A DNA stretch of 33,827 bases from an uncultured Acidimicrobiaceae bacterium (GTDB lineage: Bacteria; Actinomycetota; Acidimicrobiia; Acidimicrobiales; Poriferisodalaceae): NCBI GenBank assembly GCA_913020735.1, contig CAJWBN010000011.1, positions 1 through 33,827 of the forward strand, read 5' to 3'. Below are positions 1-8,191 of the stretch, one piece after another (position 1 is the stretch's first letter; every line of letters begins with the position of its first letter). The notes beneath the pieces are model-generated. The model was not told the origin of the DNA and did not search any database. It saw only the letters and a program-made list of their open reading frames with translations. The translations under genes and the position numbers were made by a program.

Positions 1-138
1 GTCATGAGTCTGTGCTCGGCCGGTGACCATATTCTGGTCTCGCGTGCGGTGTTTGGCGCAACCGTCAGTCTGTTCGACAAGTACTTCAAGCGTTTTGGCA
101 TAGAAGTGGACTATGTGCCGCTTTCCGATCTGGACGCC
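1..138 (+). pseudogene. MetZ-type sulfhydrylase fragment (Cys/Met PLP enzyme family)
   Basis: The first 45 or so codons match the segment of O-succinylhomoserine sulfhydrylase/cystathionine gamma-synthase family enzymes that follows the cofactor-binding start of the large domain. Visible hallmarks are 'AGDHILVSR', 'FGATVSLFDKY', 'FGIEVDYVPL' and 'DLDA'. These PLP enzymes insert sulfide into activated homoserine in methionine synthesis. The fragment is open at the window start and stops resembling the family at about base 138. There the same reading frame runs into an acetyltransferase. No catalytic lysine region is present, so this piece cannot be functional alone. It may be real sequence from another locus or genome joined here by error. 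Family call is from recognised motifs; the breakpoint is approximate. Confidence 0.7.
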
Positions 139-570
139 TTAGAGGGCTTCTCCGGGCAAGCGGTAGCTGAGCAGGCTGATAACAGAGGTGGCTCTATATG
201 GAGTAAGCGAGAAACCAGAAATCCGCCCCATAGAGCAAGCCTCGAAGCAGCGTTCAGCGACCCTGACCAGGATGTTTGGGTGGGTTTAATTAACGAAGTA
301 CCGGTAGGTTACGCGGTTGCATCCGTCGAACTACTTCGAACCGGTGAGGTCCTCGGAATCATCTCAGACTTGTGGGTAGAACCAGAAGCTCGCGAAGTTG
401 GTGTTGGCGAAGAGATGGTCAATGCAATTATCGAATGGTGCAAGGAGCGGGATTGCATTGGCATTGACTCATTGGCGTTGCCTGGCAACAGGGCCACAAA
501 AAACTTTTTTGAGACGTTCGGATTCAAAGCCCGTCTACTAACTGTTCACCACTCTTTGGACATCTCCTAG
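139..570 (+). CDS. GNAT-family N-acetyltransferase, N-terminus missing
   Basis: About 143 residues of a GNAT-fold acetyltransferase, which would move an acetyl group from acetyl-CoA to an unknown amine. Visible are the central strands 'VWVGLINEVPVGYAVAS' and 'IISDLWVEPEAREVGVGEEM', which correspond to the acetyl-CoA pyrophosphate-binding motif (R/Q-x-x-G-x-G/A style, here REVGVGEEM). The typical C-terminal 'LPGNRATKNFFETFGF' also fits. The usual first 10-20 residues and start codon are absent, because the frame continues upstream into an unrelated MetZ fragment. The annotated start is therefore only the approximate join. The stop lies one base before the GTG start of the Nudix gene, so the two are probably co-transcribed. 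Substrate cannot be told from sequence. Confidence 0.75.
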   Translation, partial: LEGFSGQAVAEQADNRGGSIWSKRETRNPPHRASLEAAFSDPDQDVWVGLINEVPVGYAVASVELLRTGEVLGIISDLWVEPEAREVGVGEEMVNAIIEWCKERDCIGIDSLALPGNRATKNFFETFGFKARLLTVHHSLDIS

Positions 571-571
571 C

Positions 572-979
572 GTGTCGCCCACTGGCGCCCCTCTATGTTG
601 CGTCGGGGCCGTCTTGGTTCGGGACCGAAGGATTTTGTTGATTCAAAGAAAAAACCCGCCCGCTAAGAACCTATGGTCAGTCCCTGGTGGTCATGTTGAA
701 TTGGGGGAGAGTTGGCATGCAGCGGTTGAGCGTGAGGTGCGAGAAGAAACATCTCTTGAAGCTAGGTGTGGAAAGTTTCTTGGATGGGTCGAACGTGAAG
801 CCAGTGGCAGCCGGTACCTGATCGCTGATTTCGAAATTGATGCCGACAACATCGACGAAGCCTCGCCGAGGGATGACGCTTCAGATTTAATATTTGCGTC
901 GCACGCCGAATTAGATCAACTGGAACTAACGCCGGGGCTGTTGGACTTTTTGACGCGACACAACGTCTTAGGGTCTTAG
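572..979 (+). CDS. Nudix hydrolase
   Basis: A 135-residue Nudix pyrophosphohydrolase, which cleaves nucleoside diphosphates linked to another moiety and is often a housecleaning enzyme. The Nudix box runs from 'GGHVELGE' through 'REVREETSL', giving G-x5-E-x7-R-E-V-x-E-E; the usual Gly near its end is Ser. The metal-binding glutamates of REVREE are intact. The N-terminal strand 'CCVGAVLVRDRRILLIQR' is typical. Start is GTG one base after the acetyltransferase stop. Its TAG stop overlaps the TAA stop of the convergent enoyl-CoA hydratase (shared TTAG). The substrate is unknown; an ADP-ribose or dNTP-type activity would be a guess. Confidence 0.88.
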   Translation: MSPTGAPLCCVGAVLVRDRRILLIQRKNPPAKNLWSVPGGHVELGESWHAAVEREVREETSLEARCGKFLGWVEREASGSRYLIADFEIDADNIDEASPRDDASDLIFASHAELDQLELTPGLLDFLTRHNVLGS

Positions 980-1734
980 CGACCCTTCCAGACTGGGTCA
1001 CGCTTTTCGACAAAGGCGAGAGGTCCTTCTTTGAAGTCTTCGGTCTTAACGACGACTCGGAAGTGCTCTCTGGTGATATCCCATCCATCCTCGTCGGATT
1101 TCCCGTGAGTCTCGAGAACGACTTTGCGACTTTCCCGAACCGCAACCGGAGCATTCACCGCTATCCGATTGGCCAACTCGGTGGCGGCTTCAACCACCGA
1201 ACCTGGCTCGCATAGGGCGTTGACAAGGCCCAACTGAAAAGCACGGTCCGCTGAAATTGGATCTCCGGTAAGTGCTAGTTCCATCGCTACATTTCGAGCG
1301 ACCGCTGCCGGGAGGCGGAACAGGCCGCCAGCTCCTGCTATCAAACTGCGTTTGACTTCTGGGATGCCGAAGGTCGCTGCCGACGAGGCAACTACCAAAT
1401 CACAGGACAAAACGATTTCCAACCCACCAGCCAGTGCTGGGCCATCAACAGCCGCAATCAGCGGCTTACTCCTTGGATAGCGCACGAGGCCTGCGAAGCC
1501 ACCCTTCGGTGTTTCAATGCCCTTTCCACTGCTCACTGATTTAAGGTCGGCACCAGCGCTAAAGACTGGACCGTTCGCAGCAAGAATTCCGACCCACATG
1601 CTGTCGTCCGACTCAAAATCGTCCAGGTGAGACTCAAGCTCGGTCGAGACCTCGTGGCTTACTGCGTTTCGGGCCTCGGGGCGATCCAAGGTAAACAGAC
1701 CAATATTTCCCCGCTTTTCGTATGTAACGACCAA
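976..1734 (-). CDS. Enoyl-CoA hydratase/isomerase (crotonase family)
   Basis: A 252-residue crotonase, typical family length, acting on acyl-CoA thioesters, probably in fatty-acid or branched-chain degradation. The oxyanion-hole segments 'FSAGADLKS' and 'GPALAGGLEI' are present. Both catalytic glutamates expected of a hydratase can be placed: E106 in GGLEIV and E126 in GIPEVK, twenty residues apart as in rat mitochondrial hydratase. The start chosen is TTG at 1734, because it sits 8 bases after AAAGGAG and begins directly at the first beta strand. A longer open frame upstream only overlaps the neighbouring gene and has low-complexity translation. The Shine-Dalgarno overlaps the stop of the upstream 476-residue gene (gap 13 bases), implying an operon. 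Exact substrate is unknown. Confidence 0.87.
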   Translation of the reverse strand: MVVTYEKRGNIGLFTLDRPEARNAVSHEVSTELESHLDDFESDDSMWVGILAANGPVFSAGADLKSVSSGKGIETPKGGFAGLVRYPRSKPLIAAVDGPALAGGLEIVLSCDLVVASSAATFGIPEVKRSLIAGAGGLFRLPAAVARNVAMELALTGDPISADRAFQLGLVNALCEPGSVVEAATELANRIAVNAPVAVRESRKVVLETHGKSDEDGWDITREHFRVVVKTEDFKEGPLAFVEKRDPVWKGR

Positions 1735-1747
1735 CGTATTAGCTCCT

Positions 1748-3178
1748 TTATTCGACAGGAGGCGCTTTGGGCGTTTCCTCGACCAAGGGCGCTTCAGGTG
1801 GCGATTCGGCAGTGGCGTCCGACGAAGCGACCACTTCAGCTTCTTGCTCGACGTTGGTTGCTGCGCCATCAGCGTCTTGCATCTTGTCGGAGTCTGTAGT
1901 TACGGCGGCGTTGTCGGCGTTTTCGCCTGATTCCTGTGCGTCGGACTGAGCCTTATCGCTCTTTTGATCGCTGCTCTTTGGACGCTTCGGTCGGCCCTTG
2001 GAGCTGCCACGCTTACCACGAGTTCTTTTCACGGGCTCAATACCGAACTGCTTGGCTATAGCGGGTATGCGGTCCGAGATCTTAGTTATGACATCCAGCA
2101 GCTCTTTGCCTGGTTCGGCAGGAATCTGGGCAAGCGCTACGTACGGACGTATCGGAGAAAACGCAATAGCCTCTAGCACGATCCCAAGTCGCTGTTGACT
2201 CACGTCGCCACCAAGTGCCTCATTGGCTTGAGTGGTAAGAGTTTCTGCTATGTCAGGGGGAAGAGGGCTACCGGCTTTAGGGGGACGGGAGCTGAGACGC
2301 AGTGCTCGAACTACGCGTTCATCTTTCAACGCGGCGCGAATTTCATCTTGCCATTCAACTTGAGCCTTCTCGACACGTTGGTTCAGTCCTGAGCGGATCT
2401 TCTCGGCTATCTCCCGACTTTCTTCATCTCGAGCGGAGTCCTCGGCGGCCACTAAGACAGTCCGCAAATCGCGGATGTCGACGTCAGCGATGCTTGCTAA
2501 GGCAGCATCAGCGCGGTCCCTCCATTCGGCGACTTTAAGTTGAGGGAGAAGCGACTCGGCCAAAGCAACTAAGGCATCGGCTCGCACTGCTTCGTTGCCT
2601 TCCTGAGAGGCACGCTCATTCTGCGTATCGATTTCCTTGCGAACTGCCGCTATGCCGCCGCGCGACACCTGGTCCGCGATAATTCTTTGTTCCTCGGGTA
2701 AGCCGTCAATAAAAGCCTTCCGGTGGGCACGACCTGGCTTTAGTTTCTTCGCCTTGGGCTTAGGGGGTAGGTCCGGCTTAGGCTTGCGTTGCTTCCGCTC
2801 GCCATCATTTCGCTTTTTGTTCTGCGGCCTTCCGCCTTTGTCTGACTTACCGCGTTGGCCACCGCCCTTGCGTCGGTCGGATCGACCTTTGCGGGCCAGT
2901 TGTGTGGTTACCCCATCAACTTGATTTCCGCTACCTATAACCTCAATACGTTCGTCGTCGGGCCGCCCACTCCGTCCTTTCGGAGGCAGCACGGCGGTAA
3001 CAAAGATCCCATCGATCTCGAAATCAGCGTCGGCTCTGCAGACGTCGCCGACGGAAGCCTCGGCGTAGAGTAACCCCCCGTCAAGAGTTCCTTTAGGTTG
3101 CTTGGCGCCGGCGGCTCGCCAGGTCCAGGTTCCATCGTCTCGCTGACTTGTCAGCTCAACTTCGATACGTCGGCTCAT
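1748..3178 (-). CDS. Conserved-looking protein of unknown function, basic/low-complexity linker and acidic tail
   Basis: A 476-residue protein whose function I do not recognise. Residues 1 to about 70 form a compact beta-rich looking domain ('IEVELTSQRDDGTWTWRAAG', ending 'GIFVTAVLPPK') that could be a small nucleic-acid or ligand-binding barrel; that is inference. Residues about 90-150 are extremely rich in Lys/Arg/Gly/Pro. Residues about 155-370 are predicted helical with many charged residues. From about 375 there is another basic patch ('RTRGKRGSSKGRPKRPK') followed by an acidic Ala/Glu/Ser-rich tail. Such a layout is common in nucleic-acid-associated proteins. Start ATG at 3178 has CGGAG five bases upstream. 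It is divergent from parC, and the enoyl-CoA hydratase follows it 13 bases downstream. No signal peptide or membrane segment is visible. Confidence 0.8.
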   Translation of the reverse strand: MSRRIEVELTSQRDDGTWTWRAAGAKQPKGTLDGGLLYAEASVGDVCRADADFEIDGIFVTAVLPPKGRSGRPDDERIEVIGSGNQVDGVTTQLARKGRSDRRKGGGQRGKSDKGGRPQNKKRNDGERKQRKPKPDLPPKPKAKKLKPGRAHRKAFIDGLPEEQRIIADQVSRGGIAAVRKEIDTQNERASQEGNEAVRADALVALAESLLPQLKVAEWRDRADAALASIADVDIRDLRTVLVAAEDSARDEESREIAEKIRSGLNQRVEKAQVEWQDEIRAALKDERVVRALRLSSRPPKAGSPLPPDIAETLTTQANEALGGDVSQQRLGIVLEAIAFSPIRPYVALAQIPAEPGKELLDVITKISDRIPAIAKQFGIEPVKRTRGKRGSSKGRPKRPKSSDQKSDKAQSDAQESGENADNAAVTTDSDKMQDADGAATNVEQEAEVVASSDATAESPPEAPLVEETPKAPPVE

Positions 3179-3255
3179 CGTTGCTCCGGGCTTTCCGGCT
3201 AGTCGGGCGGGAGGCGGCAGGGGAGTAGTGGCCCCCTCGCTGGTCCCTTAGTACA

Positions 3256-3267
3256 AACGTAAACGTT
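3256..3267. promoter_or_regulatory. Inverted repeat AACGT-AA-ACGTT between divergent genes
   Basis: A perfect 5-bp inverted repeat with a 2-base centre, located in the 208-base gap between the divergent 476-residue gene and parC. Its size and position suit a transcription-factor operator, but no cognate regulator is identifiable and short palindromes arise by chance. Confidence 0.25.
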
Positions 3268-3327
3268 ACCGAAATCAGACCGCATTGCAGCGAATCCTCT
3301 TCAAGTGCTTTTTGTCATGAATTGACC

Positions 3328-3346
3328 CGCTTCGTGCTGCGAAGCG
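3328..3346 (+). promoter_or_regulatory. Hairpin in the parC upstream region
   Basis: CGCTTCG and CGAAGCG form a perfect 7-bp stem with a 5-base loop, about 40 bases before the parC start codon. It is not followed by a T run, so it is not a classical terminator. It may be a 5' leader structure of the topoisomerase mRNA or an operator; no direct evidence separates these. Confidence 0.3.
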
Positions 3347-3386
3347 TCCTACCCTCGGCTTGAAGGACCGCAACCACAGGAAAGAC

Positions 3387-5816
3387 ATGGCAAAAGCGAA
3401 GGCACCCGAACAAATTGCCCGAGAAATCGTCGATATTCCCGTTGACGATGAAATGCGCGACTCCTTCATGCCATACGCGCTTTCAGTCACCACTAGTCGT
3501 GCTATTCCCGACGTTCGTGACGGATTGAAGCCCGTTCAGCGTCGAATTCTCTACGTGATGGCGGACCTGGGGTTACGACCGGGTACGCCTTTCCGGAAGT
3601 CTGCGGGCGTCGTCGGCGAGGTAATGGGTAAATACCACCCCCATGGAGACGGCGCGATCTACGAAGCAATGGTGCGAATGGGTCAAGCCTTTTCAATGTC
3701 GGTGCCATTTGTCGACCCCAAAGGTAATTTCGGAAGTTTGGATGACCCGCCTGCGGCTTACCGCTATACGGAAGCTCGACTGACGGCAGCAGCTATGACG
3801 ATGGTCGAGAACTTGGACGAAGACACCGTTGACTTTGTTGCCAATTTCGATGGAGAACGTGATGAACCGCTATGTCTGCCGGGTGCACTTCCGAATCTCC
3901 TAGTAAATGGCGCCTCAGGCATTGCCGTTGGGATGGCTACCAACATGCCTCCACACAACCTGGGTGAGATTGGGGCGGCAATCGAACACGTTCTAATGAA
4001 GCGTCGCCCTAAGCCCACGGTCGATGAACTCATGCAACACGTGGAAGGCCCGGACTTCCCGACAGGTGGAGTGATTGTCGACGATGGTGCGCTACGCGAG
4101 GCGTATGAAACTGGGCGAGGCACTATTCGAATCCGGGCTAGGGCCGAGATCGAAAACATCACAGCTCGCCGGCAAGGAATCGTGGTAACCGAATTGCCCT
4201 ACGCGGTGGGTCCCGAGCGGGTCCAAGCGAAGATTAGGGAACTTATTGGCGCTGGAAAGCTTGACGGAATAGCAGCCGTTGTAGATCTTTCTGACCGTCA
4301 TCATGGTCTGCGGCTCGTCATCGAATGCAAATCGGGCGTAGGTCCGCATTCCCTCTTGGAAAAGCTGTACAGGTTGACACCGTTGGAAGAGAGCTTCGGC
4401 ATCAACAATGTGGCCTTGGTTGAGGGTGTGCCAACCACACTCGGTTTGCGTGATCTGTGTCAGTACTACATCGATCACCGTCTCGACGTCGTCGTAAGGC
4501 GGGCGAAGTATCGGTTGTCGCGGGCAGAAGAACGCGAACATATTTTGTTGGGGCTGCTTCTCGCTCTAGACAACATTGAACGAGTTATTTCGATTATTCG
4601 TGGCTCTAAGGATGCTGCTACCGCGAAAGCGAAACTCATCGATGAGCTGAAGTTAAGCGACATGCAAGCAACCCATATTCTCGATATGCAGCTTCGTCGG
4701 TTGACGGCGCTTGAGGTTGATAAGTTGCGGGCAGAACTCATCGAAGTGCAGACCGAGATAGGCAAACTAACAAAACTGCTTGCGTCCGAAACCCGCCAAC
4801 GAAACGCCGTCCGAGACGAGCTACGTGAATTGGTTCAGGAGTTCGCTACACCAAGAAGAAGCAAGGTGACTAGAGCTAGTGACCTCGTCACCATTGAGGA
4901 TGATGTTCCAGAAGAGACTGAACCCGGCCTAGAGGAAATTGGAGACCAGCCAACTTTGGTCACGTTGTCGACTTCAGGACTCCTTGGGCGCCGGTCTCCG
5001 AACGAAGAGTTCACGGCGAAGCCTGGACGCCATGACGTTGTGGCCCGAAGCCTTGAGACGTCGGCGTTCGCTGTTGTATCAGCGGTCACAGATCAAGGAC
5101 GCGTGCTCTCCGTGAGAGCGCGTGAGATTCCTGAGATGGTAAGAGGTAGCCGCGGAGCATCAGTAACCGAAATGTTTTCGTTGAGTCGAGGCGAAAGGGT
5201 TGTCGGACTTTTCGGTGACGGCATGGACCCAATCGTGCTCGTAACTCGCAATGGAACCGCCAAACGGGTCGAAGCCGACCTTTTGAAACGTCTCAGGTCC
5301 GGTAGTTCCGCGATAAAGCTTAAGGGCGACGACCGTGTGGCGTCAGCGTTCGTGACAAGTGAAGATAGTGAGATCGTCATGGTCGCCTCCGATGGCCAGG
5401 CGCTGCGAACTCCAGCGCAAGGAATCTCACTTCAAGGTCCGGGAGCTAGTGGGGTGGCCGGAATGAAGTTGAAGCCGGGCGCCAACGTAATTGCTTCAGG
5501 TGTTGTCGAGTTTGGAACAGCGGTCGTGGTAATTAGCGACGAGGGCGCAATCAAAGCGACAGATGTCGCTGAAATTCCCAGCAAAGGCCGTGCCACGGGT
5601 GGTGTGAAGACAGTCAAATGGCGCGATTTCGAAACGACTGCAGCCTTTGGCTGGGTGGGTCGAAGTCAACAACTTGCTGCAGTTGTAGCAGACGCCTCCG
5701 ATGACAAAAAAGCCGATAGTACGCCAGTGCCCTTGGTGTTAGAACTCACTCGCCGCGACAGTATGACGAGCACTCTAGAAGGTCGGATCTTATTGATAGG
5801 GGAGTACCGCTTGTAA
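3387..5816 (+). CDS. parC: DNA topoisomerase IV subunit A (ParC-like type IIA topoisomerase)
   Basis: An 809-residue type IIA topoisomerase breakage-reunion subunit, which with ParE passes one DNA duplex through another using ATP. The 5Y-CAP region is clear: '[19 protein letters not shown]', '[17 protein letters not shown]' and catalytic Tyr127 in YRYTEARL. The C-terminal third (from about residue 520) is a beta-pinwheel, but I find no QRRGGKG-type GyrA box. That and the parC-then-parE order favour a topoisomerase IV role over gyrase. Start ATG at 3387 follows AGGAAAG; an upstream in-frame TTG at 3360 is less likely. In the quinolone region the usual Ser is Gly89 and the usual Asp is Glu93. 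The stop overlaps the parE start (TAATG). Confidence 0.93.
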   Translation: MAKAKAPEQIAREIVDIPVDDEMRDSFMPYALSVTTSRAIPDVRDGLKPVQRRILYVMADLGLRPGTPFRKSAGVVGEVMGKYHPHGDGAIYEAMVRMGQAFSMSVPFVDPKGNFGSLDDPPAAYRYTEARLTAAAMTMVENLDEDTVDFVANFDGERDEPLCLPGALPNLLVNGASGIAVGMATNMPPHNLGEIGAAIEHVLMKRRPKPTVDELMQHVEGPDFPTGGVIVDDGALREAYETGRGTIRIRARAEIENITARRQGIVVTELPYAVGPERVQAKIRELIGAGKLDGIAAVVDLSDRHHGLRLVIECKSGVGPHSLLEKLYRLTPLEESFGINNVALVEGVPTTLGLRDLCQYYIDHRLDVVVRRAKYRLSRAEEREHILLGLLLALDNIERVISIIRGSKDAATAKAKLIDELKLSDMQATHILDMQLRRLTALEVDKLRAELIEVQTEIGKLTKLLASETRQRNAVRDELRELVQEFATPRRSKVTRASDLVTIEDDVPEETEPGLEEIGDQPTLVTLSTSGLLGRRSPNEEFTAKPGRHDVVARSLETSAFAVVSAVTDQGRVLSVRAREIPEMVRGSRGASVTEMFSLSRGERVVGLFGDGMDPIVLVTRNGTAKRVEADLLKRLRSGSSAIKLKGDDRVASAFVTSEDSEIVMVASDGQALRTPAQGISLQGPGASGVAGMKLKPGANVIASGVVEFGTAVVVISDEGAIKATDVAEIPSKGRATGGVKTVKWRDFETTAAFGWVGRSQQLAAVVADASDDKKADSTPVPLVLELTRRDSMTSTLEGRILLIGEYRL

Positions 5817-7870
5817 TGGCCGCCAGGACGAAGGGAAACAACGCGGAAAAGGCCGCCGGCAGCTACGACGCCGAACATATAGAAGTCCTTGAAGGTCTTG
5901 AAGCTGTGCGGAAACGCCCTGGCATGTACATCGGCGGAACGGGTTCTGCTGGGCTTACGCACCTGTTGTGGGAGATTATTGACAACGGTGTTGATGAAGC
6001 CGCTGCAGGCTACGCAAAAGTCGTTGAAGTGATCTTCCACTCAGACGACTCCTACGAGGTCACGGACGATGGACGCGGCATACCTGTAGACAAGAAAGAC
6101 GGCAATGTTACGGCTCTTGAGGTGGTCTTCACGGAGCTACATGCGGGAGGAAAGTTCGGTAACGGGGCCTACGGCGCGTCTGGAGGTCTACATGGGGTAG
6201 GAGCATCGGTAGTTAACGCATTGTCGAGCCGAATGGAAGTCGAAGTCGATCGCAAGAGCGCCACTCATCACCTGGCTTTCGAGGATCAACTTGCTGGCCA
6301 ATTCGCCAACAATGGCCGCTTTACGCCAGGCCACGCACTAAAAAAAGTGGGCAAGGTGCCGTCGGGACGGACGGGCACTCGCGTTCGATTTTGGCCAGAC
6401 AGGGACATTTTCGACCCAGATGCTGTTATCGACTACGAAGAGGTTCGAGAGCGCTTGGGGCAGATCTGCTTTCTAGTGCCCGGGCTGAAAATTCGGCTCA
6501 ACGACAAGCGCAAGGCTTCAAAACGGCCGGCGGAGGAGTTCGTCTCCAAGGGCGGCCTGGCGGACTACGTCGACTTCCTGGCAGGCGAACATCAACCTGT
6601 TACAGGGCTTGTGCGAGTTGAGGGCGTTGGAGATTTTCTGGAGAAAGTTCCAGTTGACGGCAAACTCACGGAAGTCACACGAGAGTGCCATGTTGATATT
6701 GCCCTTAAGTGGGTTCAAAACTACGAAAGCCGGATTATTAGTTTTGTGAACACGATCCCGACCCCTGACGGCGGCACTCACGTCGCAGGTTTCGAGCGTT
6801 CCCTAACCACAGCAGTCAACCAAGCGTTAACAGCAGCTGATCCGCGGAAGCTTCGAAAACTAAAAGAAGAAGCCAAAGTCCAAAAAGAGGATGCTCAAGA
6901 AGGGCTGATAGCGGTCGTCCGAGCAGTTTTCCCTGAACCGCAATTTCGCGGCCAGACTAAGCGGGAGTTAGGTACCCCCGAAGTACAAAAGATTGTCGGT
7001 GCCGTCGCACGCGATGGTCTCAAAGAGTGGTTTGACGGATCAGCCAAAGGGTCCAAAAAAATACACGTCAAAGCTATCTTGGACAAAGTAACGGAAGCCG
7101 TCGTGAACAGGGTTAGTACCAAACAAGCCCTCGACAATCGACGGAAAGCTGCCCAACTTGGTAATAACGGGCTCCCAGACAAGCTGTCCGATTGTCGCCT
7201 ACACCCAGAGGGCGAGTTGCTAATCGTCGAGGGAGATTCGGCTGCGGGACCAGCTAAGCGAGCACGCGATAGCGCCTGGCAGGCCGTTCTGCCTCTTCGG
7301 GGCAAGGTAGTCAATGCGGGTAAAGGCACAAAGAAGGCAGTTCTAGACAATGCCGAGGCAACGGCCTTGTTCACCGCGGTCGGCGCTGGCTCTGGTCCCG
7401 AGTTCGACCTGTCGTCGCGTCGCTACGATCGGATTATTCTCTTGGCCGATGCGGATGTGGACGGTAGTCATATCAGATGCCTGGTTTTGACACTGATTTA
7501 TCACTACATGAGACCGTTGCTTGAGAACGGCCACATCTACGCAGCACAACCGCCAACACATGCGCTGGTCCTCGGACAAGATAAAGAGTTTGTGTATTCC
7601 GAGAAAGAATTGGAAGCCCGAGTCAGTCAGTTGACAGCGAAAGGCAGACGGTATCGCGTGACGCGTTTCAAAGGCTTGGGCGAAATGGACGATGACGAAC
7701 TTCTGGAGACCACGCTTAACCCGGAAAGCCGCGTTCTCAGGCGCATAACACTCGATGACGCTAAGAAGGCAGAAAAGGCTTTCACGGTAATGATGGGAGC
7801 ACCTGTTGAGCCGCGAAAGGAATTCATCGTCAAACACAGCAAGGATTACGGCCACGCCCTCGACGTTTAG
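5816..7870 (+). CDS. parE: DNA topoisomerase IV subunit B (ParE-like ATPase subunit)
   Basis: A 684-residue GyrB/ParE-type subunit providing ATP-driven strand capture. The GHKL ATPase domain shows 'EIIDNGVDEA' (catalytic Glu53, Mg-binding Asn57), 'DDGRGIPV' and 'GGLHGVGASVVNAL'. The transducer domain follows to about residue 400. The Toprim part has Glu472 in 'EGDSAAGPAKRARD' and the metal-binding 'DADVDGSH' from Asp545. The C-terminal 'RFKGLGEMDDDEL' is typical. Gly in EGDSAGG is replaced by Ala, and there is an Ala-for-Thr change before DADVDG, both conservative. Start ATG overlaps the parC stop by one base, so translation is probably coupled. Length fits ParE or a gyrase lacking the extra proteobacterial insertion. 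Confidence 0.94.
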   Translation: MAARTKGNNAEKAAGSYDAEHIEVLEGLEAVRKRPGMYIGGTGSAGLTHLLWEIIDNGVDEAAAGYAKVVEVIFHSDDSYEVTDDGRGIPVDKKDGNVTALEVVFTELHAGGKFGNGAYGASGGLHGVGASVVNALSSRMEVEVDRKSATHHLAFEDQLAGQFANNGRFTPGHALKKVGKVPSGRTGTRVRFWPDRDIFDPDAVIDYEEVRERLGQICFLVPGLKIRLNDKRKASKRPAEEFVSKGGLADYVDFLAGEHQPVTGLVRVEGVGDFLEKVPVDGKLTEVTRECHVDIALKWVQNYESRIISFVNTIPTPDGGTHVAGFERSLTTAVNQALTAADPRKLRKLKEEAKVQKEDAQEGLIAVVRAVFPEPQFRGQTKRELGTPEVQKIVGAVARDGLKEWFDGSAKGSKKIHVKAILDKVTEAVVNRVSTKQALDNRRKAAQLGNNGLPDKLSDCRLHPEGELLIVEGDSAAGPAKRARDSAWQAVLPLRGKVVNAGKGTKKAVLDNAEATALFTAVGAGSGPEFDLSSRRYDRIILLADADVDGSHIRCLVLTLIYHYMRPLLENGHIYAAQPPTHALVLGQDKEFVYSEKELEARVSQLTAKGRRYRVTRFKGLGEMDDDELLETTLNPESRVLRRITLDDAKKAEKAFTVMMGAPVEPRKEFIVKHSKDYGHALDV

Positions 7871-7887
7871 CCGTAACGCTCATAAGC

Positions 7888-7898
7888 TACATTATGTA
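7888..7898. promoter_or_regulatory. Palindrome TACAT-T-ATGTA after parE
   Basis: A perfect 11-base palindrome in the short convergent gap downstream of parE. The stem is only five A/T-rich pairs and no T tract follows, so it is a weak terminator candidate; it could equally be a binding site or chance. Confidence 0.15.
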
Positions 7899-7957
7899 AC
7901 GTAGGTCAGAACTTCAGAAATACGCTCGATTACCGTTCCCTATCCTCCGCTAAGACT

Positions 7958-8155
7958 TCAGCGGTCTCGGCCACCCGTTCGTTTGGCAGCGCCGCCGCCA
8001 TAGCCGGTGTTTCTGCCGTCAGAACGGCCGGCAACCTGTCGGCCTTTGTTTTGCGATTGTTTAGCTGCGATTGCCTGTTTGACATTGTCCGGTAATGAAT
8101 CCAGCTTGTTTTGCTTAGGTTTCTTCGCGGATTTTGGTTTCTTGGGTCGAGCCAC
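7958..8155 (-). CDS. Small basic protein of unknown function
   Basis: A 65-residue, strongly basic open frame (start GTG 8155) beginning 'MARPKKPKSAKKPKQNK', then a short helix-like 'LDSLPDNVKQAIAAKQSQNKG', then a Gly/Arg-rich tail. The composition resembles small nucleic-acid or ribosome-associated proteins, but I do not recognise a family. No strong Shine-Dalgarno is visible. It sits between convergent parE and the alkyltransferase-like gene, on the same strand as the latter with 36 bases between them. A competing open frame in another phase (7930-8160) gives a less protein-like sequence. Reality of the gene is moderate. Confidence 0.45.
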   Translation of the reverse strand: MARPKKPKSAKKPKQNKLDSLPDNVKQAIAAKQSQNKGRQVAGRSDGRNTGYGGGAAKRTGGRDR

Positions 8156-8191
8156 GCCACGATCTTACGTAATAACCCGCAATGATAAGTG

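Noticed and set aside
1735-1869. Upstream extension of the enoyl-CoA hydratase to 1869
   Set aside because: This stretch is the shadow of the neighbouring gene's 3' end; the crotonase fold starts at the TTG with a good ribosome-binding site.
3322-3355. TTGACC with a -10 box upstream of parC
   Set aside because: At 17-base spacing the -10 candidate is poor, and the better TACCCT lies 22 bases away; not supportable as a promoter.
4092-4541. 149-residue and similar long minus-strand frames inside parC and parE
   Set aside because: They lie wholly within strongly conserved topoisomerase coding sequence and resemble no family.
3387-7870. Calling the pair gyrA/gyrB
   Set aside because: The A-then-B order and the lack of a recognisable GyrA box favour topoisomerase IV, although family members are hard to separate without a tree.
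7928-8160. Alternative 76-residue minus-strand frame over the small basic protein
   Set aside because: Less plausible composition than the 65-residue frame in another phase; only one can be the main product.
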